62,750 nucleotides of DNA. Source: Sphaerisporangium melleum (GTDB lineage: Bacteria; Actinomycetota; Actinomycetes; Streptosporangiales; Streptosporangiaceae). Shown piece after piece: positions 1 through 8,136 of the stretch. Numbering within the stretch: the stretch's first letter is position 1; the number at the start of each line of letters is the position of its first letter. The notes under the pieces were generated by a model. That model ran no database searches, was not told the DNA's origin, and was given only the letters and a program-made list of their open reading frames with translations. The stretch is from positions 1 to 62,750 of the forward strand of contig NZ_BMNT01000011.1 of the NCBI RefSeq assembly GCF_014646695.1, read 5' to 3'. A program made the translations under genes and the position numbers.

Positions 1-2
1 CC

Positions 3-104
3 GCCGGGCGGGCGGACAGGCTGAACGCCTGTGGAGACCAGGTAAGACCACCGCTCGCGGTGGCACAGGTCGACGAAACAGGAAGCCACAGAGGTGCCGC
101 ATGA
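3..104 (+). CDS. tnpB: C-terminal end of TnpB (IS200/IS605 family), cut by the window edge
   Basis: Reading from base 3 gives 33 codons and a TGA at 102-104. The peptide contains RLNACGDQVRPP and ends in VDETGSHRGAA. From memory, actinobacterial TnpB proteins end with a NACG(D/E)xVRP segment just after the third RuvC motif, followed by a short polar tail, and this matches well. TnpB is an RNA-guided DNA nuclease carried by IS200/IS605-type transposons. Only the last few percent of the protein is visible, so activity cannot be judged. The right-end hairpin of the element follows directly, which supports the call. Confidence 0.62.
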   Translation, partial: AGRADRLNACGDQVRPPLAVAQVDETGSHRGAA

Positions 105-121
105 CACGGCACAGGCTGAAC

Positions 122-141
122 CCCCGGCCTTCAGGCCGGGG
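122..141. terminator. 9-bp inverted repeat, IS right-end hairpin and likely terminator
   Basis: CCCCGGCCT, a 2-nt TC centre, then AGGCCGGGG is a perfect inverted repeat. It probably serves as the transposon subterminal hairpin. Because it lies 7 bp beyond the stop codon of the minus-strand DinB gene, it may also end that transcript. No T-run is present. Confidence 0.55.
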
Positions 142-147
142 AGCGTG

Positions 148-822
148 TCAAGCGCCCACTCGCCCGTCGATCCGCTCTCGCAGCAGGTCGGCGTGGCCGT
201 TGTGCCGGGCGTACTCCTCGATCATGTGGAGCAGCACCTCGCGCAGCGCGAGCTGCCCGTGCTTGCGGTTGCCCTTCCCGACGATACCGAGGTCGGGCGC
301 CTGGTCGACGAACCGCTCCGCGAAGGCCACCTCGGCCCGCCAGGTGTCCCAGGCCTGCGCGACCACCTCGGGGTCGGCCACAGCGCCGTCGAAGTCGCCG
401 TCCCGCTCGTCGGCGGAGAAGTGCGACGGCGCGTCCTGCCCGTCCATGTGGTTCCGGAACCAGTTGCGCTCCACGTCGGCCATGTGGCGCACCAGGCCGA
501 GCAGCGACATCTTCGAGGGCGGTACGGTGCGGCGGGCCAGGGCTTCGGCGTCGAGCCCTGAGCACTTCATCTCCAGCGTGAGGCGATGGTCGCGCAGGTA
601 TCCCACGAGCATCGAGCGCTCGTCCTGGAAGCCTCCGTCGGAGCGCGGATCGTCATCGGGGTGGACGAACACATTGGACCACCCGAACACCGGGACGAGA
701 TCGGAGGGATCCGGCCCGGCGACCGGTGCTGTGCCGCCGGGGCGGCCGGACGTCTCCCCGGCCTCGGCTGCGTGGCCGGCCAACGGTTCTTCTCCAGAAG
801 TAGTGGACATACCGGTCATCAT
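148..822 (-). CDS. DinB-family (DUF664) protein
   Basis: A protein of about 224 residues with a disordered N-terminus and a DinB/DUF664 four-helix core. It starts after ERSMLVGYLRDHR and includes LVRHMADVERNWF and LHMIEEYARHNGHADLLRE. The histidines spaced along these helices are the usual metal ligands of the family. Many actinobacterial DinB-like proteins are metal-dependent thiol (mycothiol or bacillithiol) transferases, but the substrate cannot be read from sequence. ATG codons at 822, 819 and 810 are all possible starts; I prefer 822/819 because of a GAGAGCGG stretch upstream. An upstream GTG at 882 lacks support. The stop codon lies at the right end of the IS element, so the insertion abuts but does not obviously truncate the gene. 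Confidence 0.85.
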   Translation of the reverse strand: MMTGMSTTSGEEPLAGHAAEAGETSGRPGGTAPVAGPDPSDLVPVFGWSNVFVHPDDDPRSDGGFQDERSMLVGYLRDHRLTLEMKCSGLDAEALARRTVPPSKMSLLGLVRHMADVERNWFRNHMDGQDAPSHFSADERDGDFDGAVADPEVVAQAWDTWRAEVAFAERFVDQAPDLGIVGKGNRKHGQLALREVLLHMIEEYARHNGHADLLRERIDGRVGA

Positions 823-933
823 CGTCCGCTCTCGCCGCCCGCGCGATTTCTTTCCCGGCGGACCCATTCCCCCGGACGCCACCGGTGCGGAACCAGCGGG
901 GTGGGCGTCCGGGGCGGGAGCGCCCCGGACCGT

Positions 934-2316
934 TCACGACGGCGGGAGGATGACGTGCGGCGGATGCACGGGGGACGGGAGTACGGCCACCGGGGCGCGG
1001 GTCGCGGTGAGCTGCCTGCCATAGGCCTCGTCCAGCAGCCGCTTGCGTTCCCGAAGCTGGTCGGGATGCCGCTCCTCGACCAGCCGGCACACTTCGAGCA
1101 GCGGCCCCGCCTCCATCCGCGGCTGGACGACGCCCTCGAACTCCGGACCGGTCAGCGCCCGGTCCGCGACCGTCCCCGCCTCCGCGACGGTCACGTTGCC
1201 GGTCTGCCGGTGAAGTGAGCGGATGCGCAGGATGAACCCCTCCCACGCCGAGATCATCTTCAGCCGGAGCAGGCCGATCAGCTCGTCCCGCAGCGTGCGC
1301 AGGTCGCTCCAGGACGAGTCGTAGGCACCGATGAGCCGGTCCGCCTTCCGGGACTGCAGCAGGTAGGCCCTGTTCATCCACCACAGTCGCCGCCGTGCCG
1401 CGGCCAGGTCCTCCGCCTCCCGGTCGGCCGCGGCCACCTTCACCGTCATGGCGCCGAGGGACAGCATCACGATCAGCATGATCACCGGGAGGGGCTGATA
1501 CCCGCCCGAAGGGTGCACGGCGCGGATGCCGGCCCAGGTGCCGATGACGAAGAGCAGCATCACCAGGAAGCAGACGGGCAGCAGCCACCAGGCGAGCCGC
1601 AATGCCCAGCGGCCGAAGGCGGCCAGACGGGCGCCGACCCGTTCCGACCGGCTCTGCGGGCGGGCCACGGGCCGCCGGAAGGCGGCGGCCCGCCAGGTGG
1701 CCAGGGGCCGCAGCATCAGCTCGCCGGTGACCGCGATGATCACGGCCAGGGCGACACCGGGGACGATGGAGGCCAGGGACTCCCAGGCATCCAGAATCCC
1801 CGACCCCGCCTGCTCGGCGAACGACGCCTGCGCGGCCACCCTCACCTGGTCGGCGTCCCCGGTCTGCGATGTCAGGTAGCGGAACACCTGGTTGAAGTAC
1901 CAGACGTCGAACAGGCCGACGCCGATCACCACCGGCCAGCGCACCCGGCGCAGCCAGCGGGAACGCCGGGGAGAGGCGTCGGCGGCCCGCTGCGCGTCCG
2001 CCAGCCGCACGGCGGCCTGCCCCAGCCGGTTCGCGGTCAGCATCAGATGCAGCCGGTTGAGCTGCCGTTCCGCGCGGGAGTAGGCGCCGGAGGCGGCGTG
2101 CCGGCGTACCGGAAGCCGCGGGTCCCGGCAGATCGTCTCGAAGCCGCTGCGCACGGCGGACAGCATGGCCCGCATCTCGGTGGCGTCGACGTCCTCGGCT
2201 TCACGCCGCCCGGTGTCCGCGGCCCGGGCGACCAGCTCGCGGACCCCGCAGACGCATCCCGAAGGGCACTGGGCGAAGGGGTCGGGCGAGCTCGCGGGCG
2301 GAGATGGTTCGCTCAT
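934..2316 (-). CDS. Four-helix membrane protein of unknown function
   Basis: A 460-residue protein I do not recognise. Four hydrophobic segments are visible near residues 127-147, 181-200, 239-264 and 275-295. The N-terminal part has a small cysteine cluster (CPSGCVC, residues 17-23). The helical C-terminal half is charged and likely cytoplasmic, ending in a proline-rich tail. It is the last gene of a minus-strand operon, 10 nt after the vWA/OmpA lipoprotein gene. The context suggests a membrane component working with that lipoprotein. It resembles no transporter family I know. Confidence 0.75.
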   Translation of the reverse strand: MSEPSPPASSPDPFAQCPSGCVCGVRELVARAADTGRREAEDVDATEMRAMLSAVRSGFETICRDPRLPVRRHAASGAYSRAERQLNRLHLMLTANRLGQAAVRLADAQRAADASPRRSRWLRRVRWPVVIGVGLFDVWYFNQVFRYLTSQTGDADQVRVAAQASFAEQAGSGILDAWESLASIVPGVALAVIIAVTGELMLRPLATWRAAAFRRPVARPQSRSERVGARLAAFGRWALRLAWWLLPVCFLVMLLFVIGTWAGIRAVHPSGGYQPLPVIMLIVMLSLGAMTVKVAAADREAEDLAAARRRLWWMNRAYLLQSRKADRLIGAYDSSWSDLRTLRDELIGLLRLKMISAWEGFILRIRSLHRQTGNVTVAEAGTVADRALTGPEFEGVVQPRMEAGPLLEVCRLVEERHPDQLRERKRLLDEAYGRQLTATRAPVAVLPSPVHPPHVILPPS

Positions 2317-2326
2317 GAGTCCTCGA

Positions 2327-3589
2327 TCAGGTGTAGACGATGATCTCTACGCGCCGGTTGCACGCCATGGCGACGCGGTCGGGGATGCCGCCCTTGTACT
2401 CGGGCGAGCAGGCCGGCTTGCGTGAGCCGTATCCGGTGGCGGTCACCTCGGTGATCCCGCGGGCGCGCAGCGCCTGCCGGACCGCCTCGGCCCGCTGAGC
2501 CGAGAGGCGGCGGTTGTACGCGGGAGAGCCGGTGGAGTCGGTGTGGCCGGCGACGGCGATCCTGCGGTACCTCAGCCGGTCGAGCTGCTCGATCACCGAT
2601 CCCATCGCCTCCTGCGCGCGAGCCGTCAGGCGCGCGCTGTCCAGGTCGAAGAGGATGGACGCCGGCATGGTGATGACCAGGGGGTTGCCGGGTTTGACGG
2701 TGATCCCCGGCATGCTCACCTCGGCGTCCTTGGCCGGCGGCGCGGTGGCCGCGTCGGCCGTCTGTGGCGTCTCCGCGGTCGGTTCGGGGCAGTTCGCGCC
2801 GGTCGCCCGGCACATACGGCTCCACAGGTCGAGCAGCCACACGCGGTGCGGGGTCTTCACGTCCGGCCAGCCGTCCGCGGGGCTGCCGATCCCGATGAAC
2901 CGCACCGTGTAGCTCTCGTCCAGCCGGGGCAGCTCGTCCGCACAGTCCCGGACGATGGCGGGGATGACCGTGCGGTCGCCGATGTCGGCCGCCCGCAGGT
3001 CGGCGCAGCCGGTGTTGCTCAGCCCGTCGGTCGCCACGACGATCGTCTTCGGCAGCTTGCCGTACTTGCCGATCTGCTGGGCCGCCGTACTGACCGCACG
3101 CAGGACGTCGGTCTGCGGTCTCTGCGCGCCGGCGTGCAGTTTCTCGCCGAGTTCCTGTGACAGGCAGGCACGCGTGTCCTCCCGGTCCTCGCGCGTGCGG
3201 GCGGCGTTCTTGCTGTCGCCCGGAGTCGTCTTCTCCAGCTTCCAGTCGACGGTCCCGCCGAACACCCCGGCGACGACGGCGATCCTTGGCGAATCAGGCA
3301 GTCGTTCGAGGAGCGGCTTCGCCCAGTCCTGCTGCTTTCGCGGCTCCTTACGCGTGTAGCTCGTGGCCGAACCGTCGGCGAGCAGGACCGTCACGCCGTT
3401 GACGTCCGGGACGCCGGTGGGCGCCTTGACCAGTTCGGCGCAGCGGCGCTCGTCCACCGTGGCCGTCTGCGGGCCGGTCGCGGAGTCCGGTCCGAGCAGT
3501 GCCTCCCCAAGGCCGGCGCAGCCGGTGGCGGTGGGCAGCAGGCAGGCCAGCAGCAGCAGGCGGGCCCCGCGTCTCACTCGCCCGCTCAT
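2327..3589 (-). CDS. vWA-like and OmpA-domain lipoprotein
   Basis: A 420-residue exported protein. A short positively charged start and hydrophobic stretch end in a possible lipobox (TATGC, Cys24), a weak match. Residues about 60-250 look like a von Willebrand A fold: a DGSAT segment (72-76) resembles the DxSxS metal site, and a later VVATDG strand-loop is typical. The C-terminal 115 residues are an OmpA peptidoglycan-binding domain with FDLDSARLT, GHTDSTGSPAYNRRLSAQRA and NRRVEI. The start is the ATG at 3589, overlapping the previous stop as ATGA, so it is translationally coupled. A longer frame back to 3892 is only overlap. It probably anchors the operon product to the cell wall. Confidence 0.82.
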   Translation of the reverse strand: MSGRVRRGARLLLLACLLPTATGCAGLGEALLGPDSATGPQTATVDERRCAELVKAPTGVPDVNGVTVLLADGSATSYTRKEPRKQQDWAKPLLERLPDSPRIAVVAGVFGGTVDWKLEKTTPGDSKNAARTREDREDTRACLSQELGEKLHAGAQRPQTDVLRAVSTAAQQIGKYGKLPKTIVVATDGLSNTGCADLRAADIGDRTVIPAIVRDCADELPRLDESYTVRFIGIGSPADGWPDVKTPHRVWLLDLWSRMCRATGANCPEPTAETPQTADAATAPPAKDAEVSMPGITVKPGNPLVITMPASILFDLDSARLTARAQEAMGSVIEQLDRLRYRRIAVAGHTDSTGSPAYNRRLSAQRAEAVRQALRARGITEVTATGYGSRKPACSPEYKGGIPDRVAMACNRRVEIIVYT

Positions 3590-4476
3590 CGGCCGGTCAC
3601 CTCTTCGGCCTCGTCGAACAGGCTCTGCGGGCCGGCCTCCGGATGGGCGATGCCCAGCAGGTCGTAGGTCCTGCCGAGGGCGCTGTCGGTGGCGAGCACG
3701 AACTCCAGCAGGTCCATGCGCTCGTGCCCCTCCGCCACCTTCGCGACGGTCCCCACCAGGTCGCGGGCCTCCGCCTGGCGGTCCTTGCGCATCCGGAACA
3801 GCGTGTCGGCGGCCTGCGCGGGCTTCTGTGCCATGACCACGGCGTAGGGGGTCTCCCAGTGGGGCAGGCCGTCCTTGATGAACTTCGACCACACTCCGCG
3901 CAGCTCGCCGAGCCGGTCGGCGGCCTGCTCACTCAGCTCGTAGCGGGACTCGAACTGGATCTGCTCGGTCACCGAGCGGCGCTGCAGGTCACGGATGGCG
4001 GGGTCCATGTGGACGCGGACGGCCGTCGTGCACTCGAACACGAGGCCGTCCTCGTCGGGAGCGCTGACCAGCGCCTGGCCGACCGCCTGCCGCACGCTCG
4101 CGGCGATCGCGGGTTCGGCGGGGCCGGGGCGGAAGGGCGGGAATGTCCGGGCCACCGGGCGCGCGGCCGCCTGGGCCACGGTGAGCAGATCGGCCAGCCG
4201 GCGGTCGATCTTGGCCCGGAGTGGCTCACCTTGGAGCGTTCCCGTCACGCATAAACAGAAGTCCACCTCGATGGTGAAGTCGTAGGCGTCGCTCTTCGCG
4301 GGCGTCGGGAACGAAAGAGTCCTGGTCACTCGCGTGGTGGAGGTGACGGGAAGGATCGGCGCCGGGGTCTGGGTGTCGAGCGGTTCCCGGCCGAACACGG
4401 CCTGCGTCACGCGGGACAGCCACCGGCGTACCGGCCCGCCGCGGGGCCGTGAGGCATCGTGGTCGTGCATGGACAT
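3586..4476 (-). CDS. Hypothetical protein, possibly SPFH/band-7-like
   Basis: A 296-residue protein with no signal peptide or clear membrane segment. The stretch YDFTIEVDFCLCVTGTL, followed by alternating strand and amphipathic helix segments and a helical C-terminus, vaguely resembles SPFH/prohibitin domains, but this is only impression. The start at 4476 (ATG TCC ATG) has GAGGTGG six bases upstream, better than the longer frame from 4542. It sits between the P-loop/HEAT gene (31 nt upstream) and the vWA/OmpA gene (ATGA overlap), so it belongs to the same operon and probably the same complex. Confidence 0.7.
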   Translation of the reverse strand: MSMHDHDASRPRGGPVRRWLSRVTQAVFGREPLDTQTPAPILPVTSTTRVTRTLSFPTPAKSDAYDFTIEVDFCLCVTGTLQGEPLRAKIDRRLADLLTVAQAAARPVARTFPPFRPGPAEPAIAASVRQAVGQALVSAPDEDGLVFECTTAVRVHMDPAIRDLQRRSVTEQIQFESRYELSEQAADRLGELRGVWSKFIKDGLPHWETPYAVVMAQKPAQAADTLFRMRKDRQAEARDLVGTVAKVAEGHERMDLLEFVLATDSALGRTYDLLGIAHPEAGPQSLFDEAEEVTGR

Positions 4477-4507
4477 GGTCCACCTCTGTATTCGTGGGTC
4501 AGGGAGA

Positions 4508-6745
4508 TCAGATGGTGTCGGCCGCCTGCCGGCGGTCGTCACGGAAGCGCCACAGGCGCAGATGGAAGTCGAGACTGCGGCGGATCGCCGGATCGGCCGC
4601 GATGCCGGCGAGCAGTGTCTTCACCACGACGTCGAGACCGGGAGCGATGACCGTGGGCTGGGCCGCGGCCTTCCCGGAGCCGGCCAGGAGCAGCCACTGA
4701 CGCAGCGCGTCCCAGGCCTTCTCGTTGGACTGGTCGGGGCTGAGCGCGTTGCACCAGAGCCGGGTCAGGTCGTGGCGGACGCGCGGCTGGTCGGCGGCGA
4801 GCTCGGCCAGCCGGGGCCAGCCACTGTCTCTTCCTCTGTAGGAGGCGAGACGCAACAGGCACCGTGCCGCCGCCTGCCGCCAGCGCCGGTGCGGCAACCG
4901 GGTCCACTCGGCCAGCTCCTGGACGGTCTTCTCCTCGTCACCGTCGCGGAAGACGTTGAGCAGTGCCTGTTGCACGATGCCGGACAGCTCGCGTTCGGCG
5001 CGGTCGATCGCCGGGTCCCGCCTGCCGTCCCCGCGCCGGGAGCGTCCGCCGGCCACCTCACGCATCGCGCGCAGCGCCTCGTCGGGGTCCTGCGCGCCCA
5101 GCAGGGTGCCGTACGCGGCGATGGCGGTGGCGCGGGTCTGGACGCGGCCCTCCCGGGCCCACCTGCCGACCAGGCCGCGGGTCCTCTTCGCCACTCCGCT
5201 CTCGCCGAGCCACTCCAGCGCCCAGGCGGCGGTCTGCCGGGGACGGTAGCCCCCGTCCGCGGCCCAGGGCTGGATGAGCTCGCGGATGATGACGTCGAAG
5301 TCGTAGCAGGCGAGCTTGGCCGCGGCGTGCGCGGCCTTCACCCGCACCGGTGCACGAGGGTGGTGGCCGAGCTCGCCGAGCCACCTCATCAGCGTGTCCC
5401 GCTCGCCCAGATGGTCCTGCCAGACCATCTCCAGGATCCTGGTCTCCAGGGACTCGTGGGTGAGCCGGACGCTCCGCCCCGCGCCGTTGCCCGAGGTGTC
5501 ATCGGCGAACTCCACGCAGCGCGACCACGTGCTCATCGGCCCGGTGAACCACTCGCTCTGGCGCAGGTCACCGTCCCCCGCGTCCGTCACGTGCAAGGCG
5601 GCGAACCGCGCGGCCTCCCGGGCCACCGTGCCGGCCGGCTGCCGGTGCAGGACGGTCGCGCAGATGAGGAAGCTCTTGCGCCACAGGTCGCCGCCGTTCA
5701 GTTCGGCGTCCGCCTGCCGCAGGTGCTCGGTCGGGTCCAGCAGGGAGACCAGCTCGTCGTCGGGTACGTCGTTGCGCACGGCGGTCAGCACCTGCGCGGC
5801 GAGGGCCGCGGCCTGCCGGGGCGACACGCACCGCAGGACCTCCCGCTCGACCGCGGGCAGCGACAGGATCTCCCTGGCACGGTGAGGACGCAGACCGGCG
5901 GCCAGATGCCGGCCGAACACCGCCTTCGGCGTGGGCGGCCGGTGCGCCACCACCCAGTCGTCCTTCATGCTGCCCGAACCGCCCGGCTCGTTCGCGGTGA
6001 CGATGATCAGGATGCTCTTCAGCGTCCGCAGATCAGCGGCGATCGGGGCGAACCACGCCAGGTCCGGGGCCGGCTCGTCCGGGCCCAGGAAGAGGATCAG
6101 CGCGCAGCCCTTCGGCACCGTCCCCGCATCGATCGCCGAGAGTCCCCGTTCGGACGCCAGGATGCGCAGGTTGCCCGCCGTGGACCGGCCGCTGCTCTCC
6201 AGATGGACGATGGCGGTGGCGATGGCGGCGGTGGTACGGCCCTGGTTCGGCGCGCCGACATAGCACTGGACGGGCGAGTGGCCGAGCGCTTCGAGCAGGA
6301 GCTCCGCGGAGGGCGTCTCTGCGTAGGTCTCCTTGAGCCGGGTGATGAACGCCGACGGCAGCGGGCCGTGCCGGGGCCGCGCGCGGACCTCGCCCCCGAA
6401 ATAGCTGAGGTGGCCGGCCTGGAAGACGTGGGCGTGCTCTCCGGAGACGTGCGTCGCGTCGTCCCGCGCGCGCAGGCCGTTCATCCGGGCGGTGTGGGCG
6501 TCCTCGTCGTCGGCGTCGGCCTCGTCCCCCTCCAGCCGCTCCGCGGTGGCGTCGGCCGTGTCCTCGCCGCCGTCCGCCCGCGGCGGGCCGTTCTCCGCCG
6601 TTCCCGGCTCCGCTTGCGGCGTGTCACCGACCGGTCGGTCCCCGTCGAGGTCGACCACGGGATCGGCGGTCTCGGGCGGTGGCGTACCGGCCGGGTCCGG
6701 GGCGTCCGGCGGTTCGTCCCACGCCGGAGCGGTGTCGTCGTTCAT
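4508..6745 (-). CDS. P-loop NTPase-like protein with degenerate Walker A and helical-repeat C-terminus
   Basis: A 745-residue protein. Residues 1-100 are acidic and proline-rich and probably disordered. A short motif VFQAGHLSYFGG lies at 107-118. GAPNQGRTT at 164-172 occupies the Walker A position but has Arg in place of the invariant Lys. A hydrophobic strand ending LFLGPDE (about 212-222) may be Walker B-like. The C-terminal 350 residues are helical repeats (for example APVRVKAAHAAAKLA) of HEAT/ARM appearance. This layout recalls STAND-like sensors, with the switch domain possibly inactive. It overlaps the SARP gene by ATGA and is co-transcribed with it. Confidence 0.75.
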   Translation of the reverse strand: MNDDTAPAWDEPPDAPDPAGTPPPETADPVVDLDGDRPVGDTPQAEPGTAENGPPRADGGEDTADATAERLEGDEADADDEDAHTARMNGLRARDDATHVSGEHAHVFQAGHLSYFGGEVRARPRHGPLPSAFITRLKETYAETPSAELLLEALGHSPVQCYVGAPNQGRTTAAIATAIVHLESSGRSTAGNLRILASERGLSAIDAGTVPKGCALILFLGPDEPAPDLAWFAPIAADLRTLKSILIIVTANEPGGSGSMKDDWVVAHRPPTPKAVFGRHLAAGLRPHRAREILSLPAVEREVLRCVSPRQAAALAAQVLTAVRNDVPDDELVSLLDPTEHLRQADAELNGGDLWRKSFLICATVLHRQPAGTVAREAARFAALHVTDAGDGDLRQSEWFTGPMSTWSRCVEFADDTSGNGAGRSVRLTHESLETRILEMVWQDHLGERDTLMRWLGELGHHPRAPVRVKAAHAAAKLACYDFDVIIRELIQPWAADGGYRPRQTAAWALEWLGESGVAKRTRGLVGRWAREGRVQTRATAIAAYGTLLGAQDPDEALRAMREVAGGRSRRGDGRRDPAIDRAERELSGIVQQALLNVFRDGDEEKTVQELAEWTRLPHRRWRQAAARCLLRLASYRGRDSGWPRLAELAADQPRVRHDLTRLWCNALSPDQSNEKAWDALRQWLLLAGSGKAAAQPTVIAPGLDVVVKTLLAGIAADPAIRRSLDFHLRLWRFRDDRRQAADTI

Positions 6746-7779
6746 AACTTCTCGCCGCCTTCGTGGTAGTTCGCGTGCGGTGCCAGATGGAAGACCCGTG
6801 CCTGTGTGCCCGTCACGATGGTGTGGCCGAAGACGCTGCCGCCGGGTTCCTTCGCCGCGCTCGCGGCGGCGTCCTCGGACGGGCCGTCCTCTTTGCCGGT
6901 GACCGGCAGCGGGTTCCCGTTGGAGCGGCCGGCGGCCGTGTCACCTTCCGGACCGGTCGTGCCGGCCGCCGGGGAGTCGGTGACGAGCCGGAGGGGGATC
7001 TCGTTGTTCATGATTTTTCTCCTCAGTTCCAGGGTCTGCCGGGAAGCGCTGTTACGTTTCCTGGCCAGGGCACTCGCCAGCTCCCCGAACGCCGCGTCCG
7101 CCGCTGCCGTGTCGCCCGACCGGTAGTGGGCCTCCATGCGGAGCCGGGTCAGCTCTTCGCACTGGTCGCGGTGCTCCACCACACCGAACTCGTCGCAGGC
7201 GAGCTGGTCCAGTTCCGGCGCGAGCAACTGCGGCGGTTCGCACACCAGCCGGGCTCGCAGGTGGAGGAAGAGCACCTCGCGGTACTCCCTGCGCATCCGG
7301 TCGGCGATGCCGCGCATCGACTCCGGGACGTCGCCGCCGAACGGGATGGGGCCGGGCAGGCTCAGCCGGCGCGATCCCCACTCCGCGAGGGCCCGCCGCG
7401 TCAGATCGAGCCTCTCGGATGGCGAGGTGGCGGACTTGGACCTGATGCGCGACCGGGTGAACCGGTGGTAGTCGACGCGCGCCGGATCGGCCGTCAACTC
7501 GTAGCCGACACCGTGATGGGTGCGCACCAGGCCGGCGGCTTCCGGCGCTGTTTCCCTCAGTGAGTTCCGGATGCCCGAGATGCAGCCGTCCAGCAGGCCC
7601 TGCGCCTTCACAGGATCGCTTTCCGGCCACAGTGAACGGATGAAGGACTCCCTTTCCAGCCTCCCCCCGCGCTCGGCCATAAGAGCTGTGGCCAGGCGCT
7701 GCTTACGGTCACCGAAGGACACCTTGTGTCCCTCGACCAGCACTTCCATGGTGCCCAGAATTCTGATTTCCAGATTCAT
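6742..7779 (-). CDS. SARP/AfsR-type regulator (winged helix plus BTAD)
   Basis: A 345-residue protein. Residues 1-100 form an OmpR-like winged helix in the SARP style (LEIRILGTMEVLVEGHKVSF, then GGRLERESFIRSLW and RTHHGVGYEL). A bacterial transcriptional activation domain follows from about 103 to 265. The last 80 residues are low complexity and end in ARVFHLAPHANYHEGG. SARPs activate target promoters by binding direct repeats near the -35. I chose ATG 7779, where the conserved fold begins, over an upstream GTG at 7839 without a ribosome binding site. It is the first gene of the five-gene operon and the likely local regulator. It lacks the NB-ARC and TPR parts of AfsR. Confidence 0.85.
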   Translation of the reverse strand: MNLEIRILGTMEVLVEGHKVSFGDRKQRLATALMAERGGRLERESFIRSLWPESDPVKAQGLLDGCISGIRNSLRETAPEAAGLVRTHHGVGYELTADPARVDYHRFTRSRIRSKSATSPSERLDLTRRALAEWGSRRLSLPGPIPFGGDVPESMRGIADRMRREYREVLFLHLRARLVCEPPQLLAPELDQLACDEFGVVEHRDQCEELTRLRMEAHYRSGDTAAADAAFGELASALARKRNSASRQTLELRRKIMNNEIPLRLVTDSPAAGTTGPEGDTAAGRSNGNPLPVTGKEDGPSEDAAASAAKEPGGSVFGHTIVTGTQARVFHLAPHANYHEGGEKL

Positions 7780-7838
7780 TTCCGGAGAACTCCAGATCTG
7801 CCCAGAGTAATTGCAGACGGCCTTGCTGGACTGGTTCA

Positions 7839-7857
7839 CGTGACCGAGCGGGTCACG
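7839..7857. promoter_or_regulatory. Inverted repeat between divergent SARP and DUF397 genes
   Basis: CGTGACC, five bases, GGTCACG: a perfect 7-bp dyad in the 104-bp divergent intergenic region. It is a plausible operator for either transcription unit. Which protein binds it is unknown. Confidence 0.35.
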
Positions 7858-7883
7858 AGAACCGAAACGAAAGAGGTCATCGA

Positions 7884-8081
7884 ATGAACGGGTTCGACCG
7901 CGAGGAACTGGTGTTCAGGGCCGCCTGCGAGGGCGGCGAGTGCGTGGAGGTGGCGGAGAAGGACGGCGTGTGGTGCGTCCGCGACTCCAAGGACGCCACG
8001 GGCCCGGTGCTGCGGTTCACCACCGCCGAATGGGCCGCGTTCATCTGGGGCGTGAAGCTCGGCGAGTTCGACGTCCGGTAG
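7884..8081 (+). CDS. DUF397 domain protein, partner of the Scr1-type regulator
   Basis: A 65-residue protein carrying the DUF397 signature: CVEVAEKDGVWCVRDSKD, then a strand ending FTTAEWAAFIWGVKLGEFD. DUF397 proteins are almost always encoded beside an XRE-family Scr1/DUF5753 regulator in actinomycetes and are thought to modulate it, with some pairs described as toxin-antitoxin-like. Here the partner gene is convergent and ends 55 bp downstream. The ATG at 7884 has AAAGAGG seven bases upstream. Confidence 0.9.
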   Translation: MNGFDREELVFRAACEGGECVEVAEKDGVWCVRDSKDATGPVLRFTTAEWAAFIWGVKLGEFDVR

Positions 8082-8091
8082 GGGTCCCCCT

Positions 8092-8116
8092 CGGGGCCGG
8101 GAGCCACCCGGCCCCG
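8092..8116. terminator. Bidirectional hairpin between convergent DUF397 and Scr1 genes
   Basis: CGGGGCCGGG, AGCCA, CCCGGCCCCG: a perfect 10-bp stem with a 5-nt loop located between the two stop codons. Confidence 0.7.
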
Positions 8117-8136
8117 AAGGGCCCCCTCGGCCGGCC

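Larger units (their letters stand above)
1..147 (+). mobile_element. Right end of an IS200/IS605-type (TnpB) element with probable omega-RNA 3' part
   Basis: The tnpB tail is followed by a perfect hairpin at 122-141 and then GAGCGTGTCAA. This is the arrangement of IS200/IS605 right ends, where a GC-rich subterminal hairpin sits a few bases before the TCAA-type end and also forms the 3' part of the TnpB guide (omega) RNA. The sequence CAGGCTGAAC occurs twice (17-26 and near 112-121). The exact end is inferred to lie near 147-151. The left end and the rest of the element lie outside the window. Confidence 0.55.

Noticed and set aside
3589-3892. N-terminal extension of the vWA/OmpA gene to 3892
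   Set aside because: It overlaps the upstream gene by 300 bp and lacks conserved residues. The ATG at 3589 begins a signal-like sequence and overlaps the upstream stop as ATGA.
4334-6769. 811-codon plus-strand frame over the P-loop/HEAT-like gene
   Set aside because: A shadow of the minus-strand gene. The translation is Arg/Gly/Pro-rich and without motifs, while the minus frame has a coherent protein with operon overlaps.
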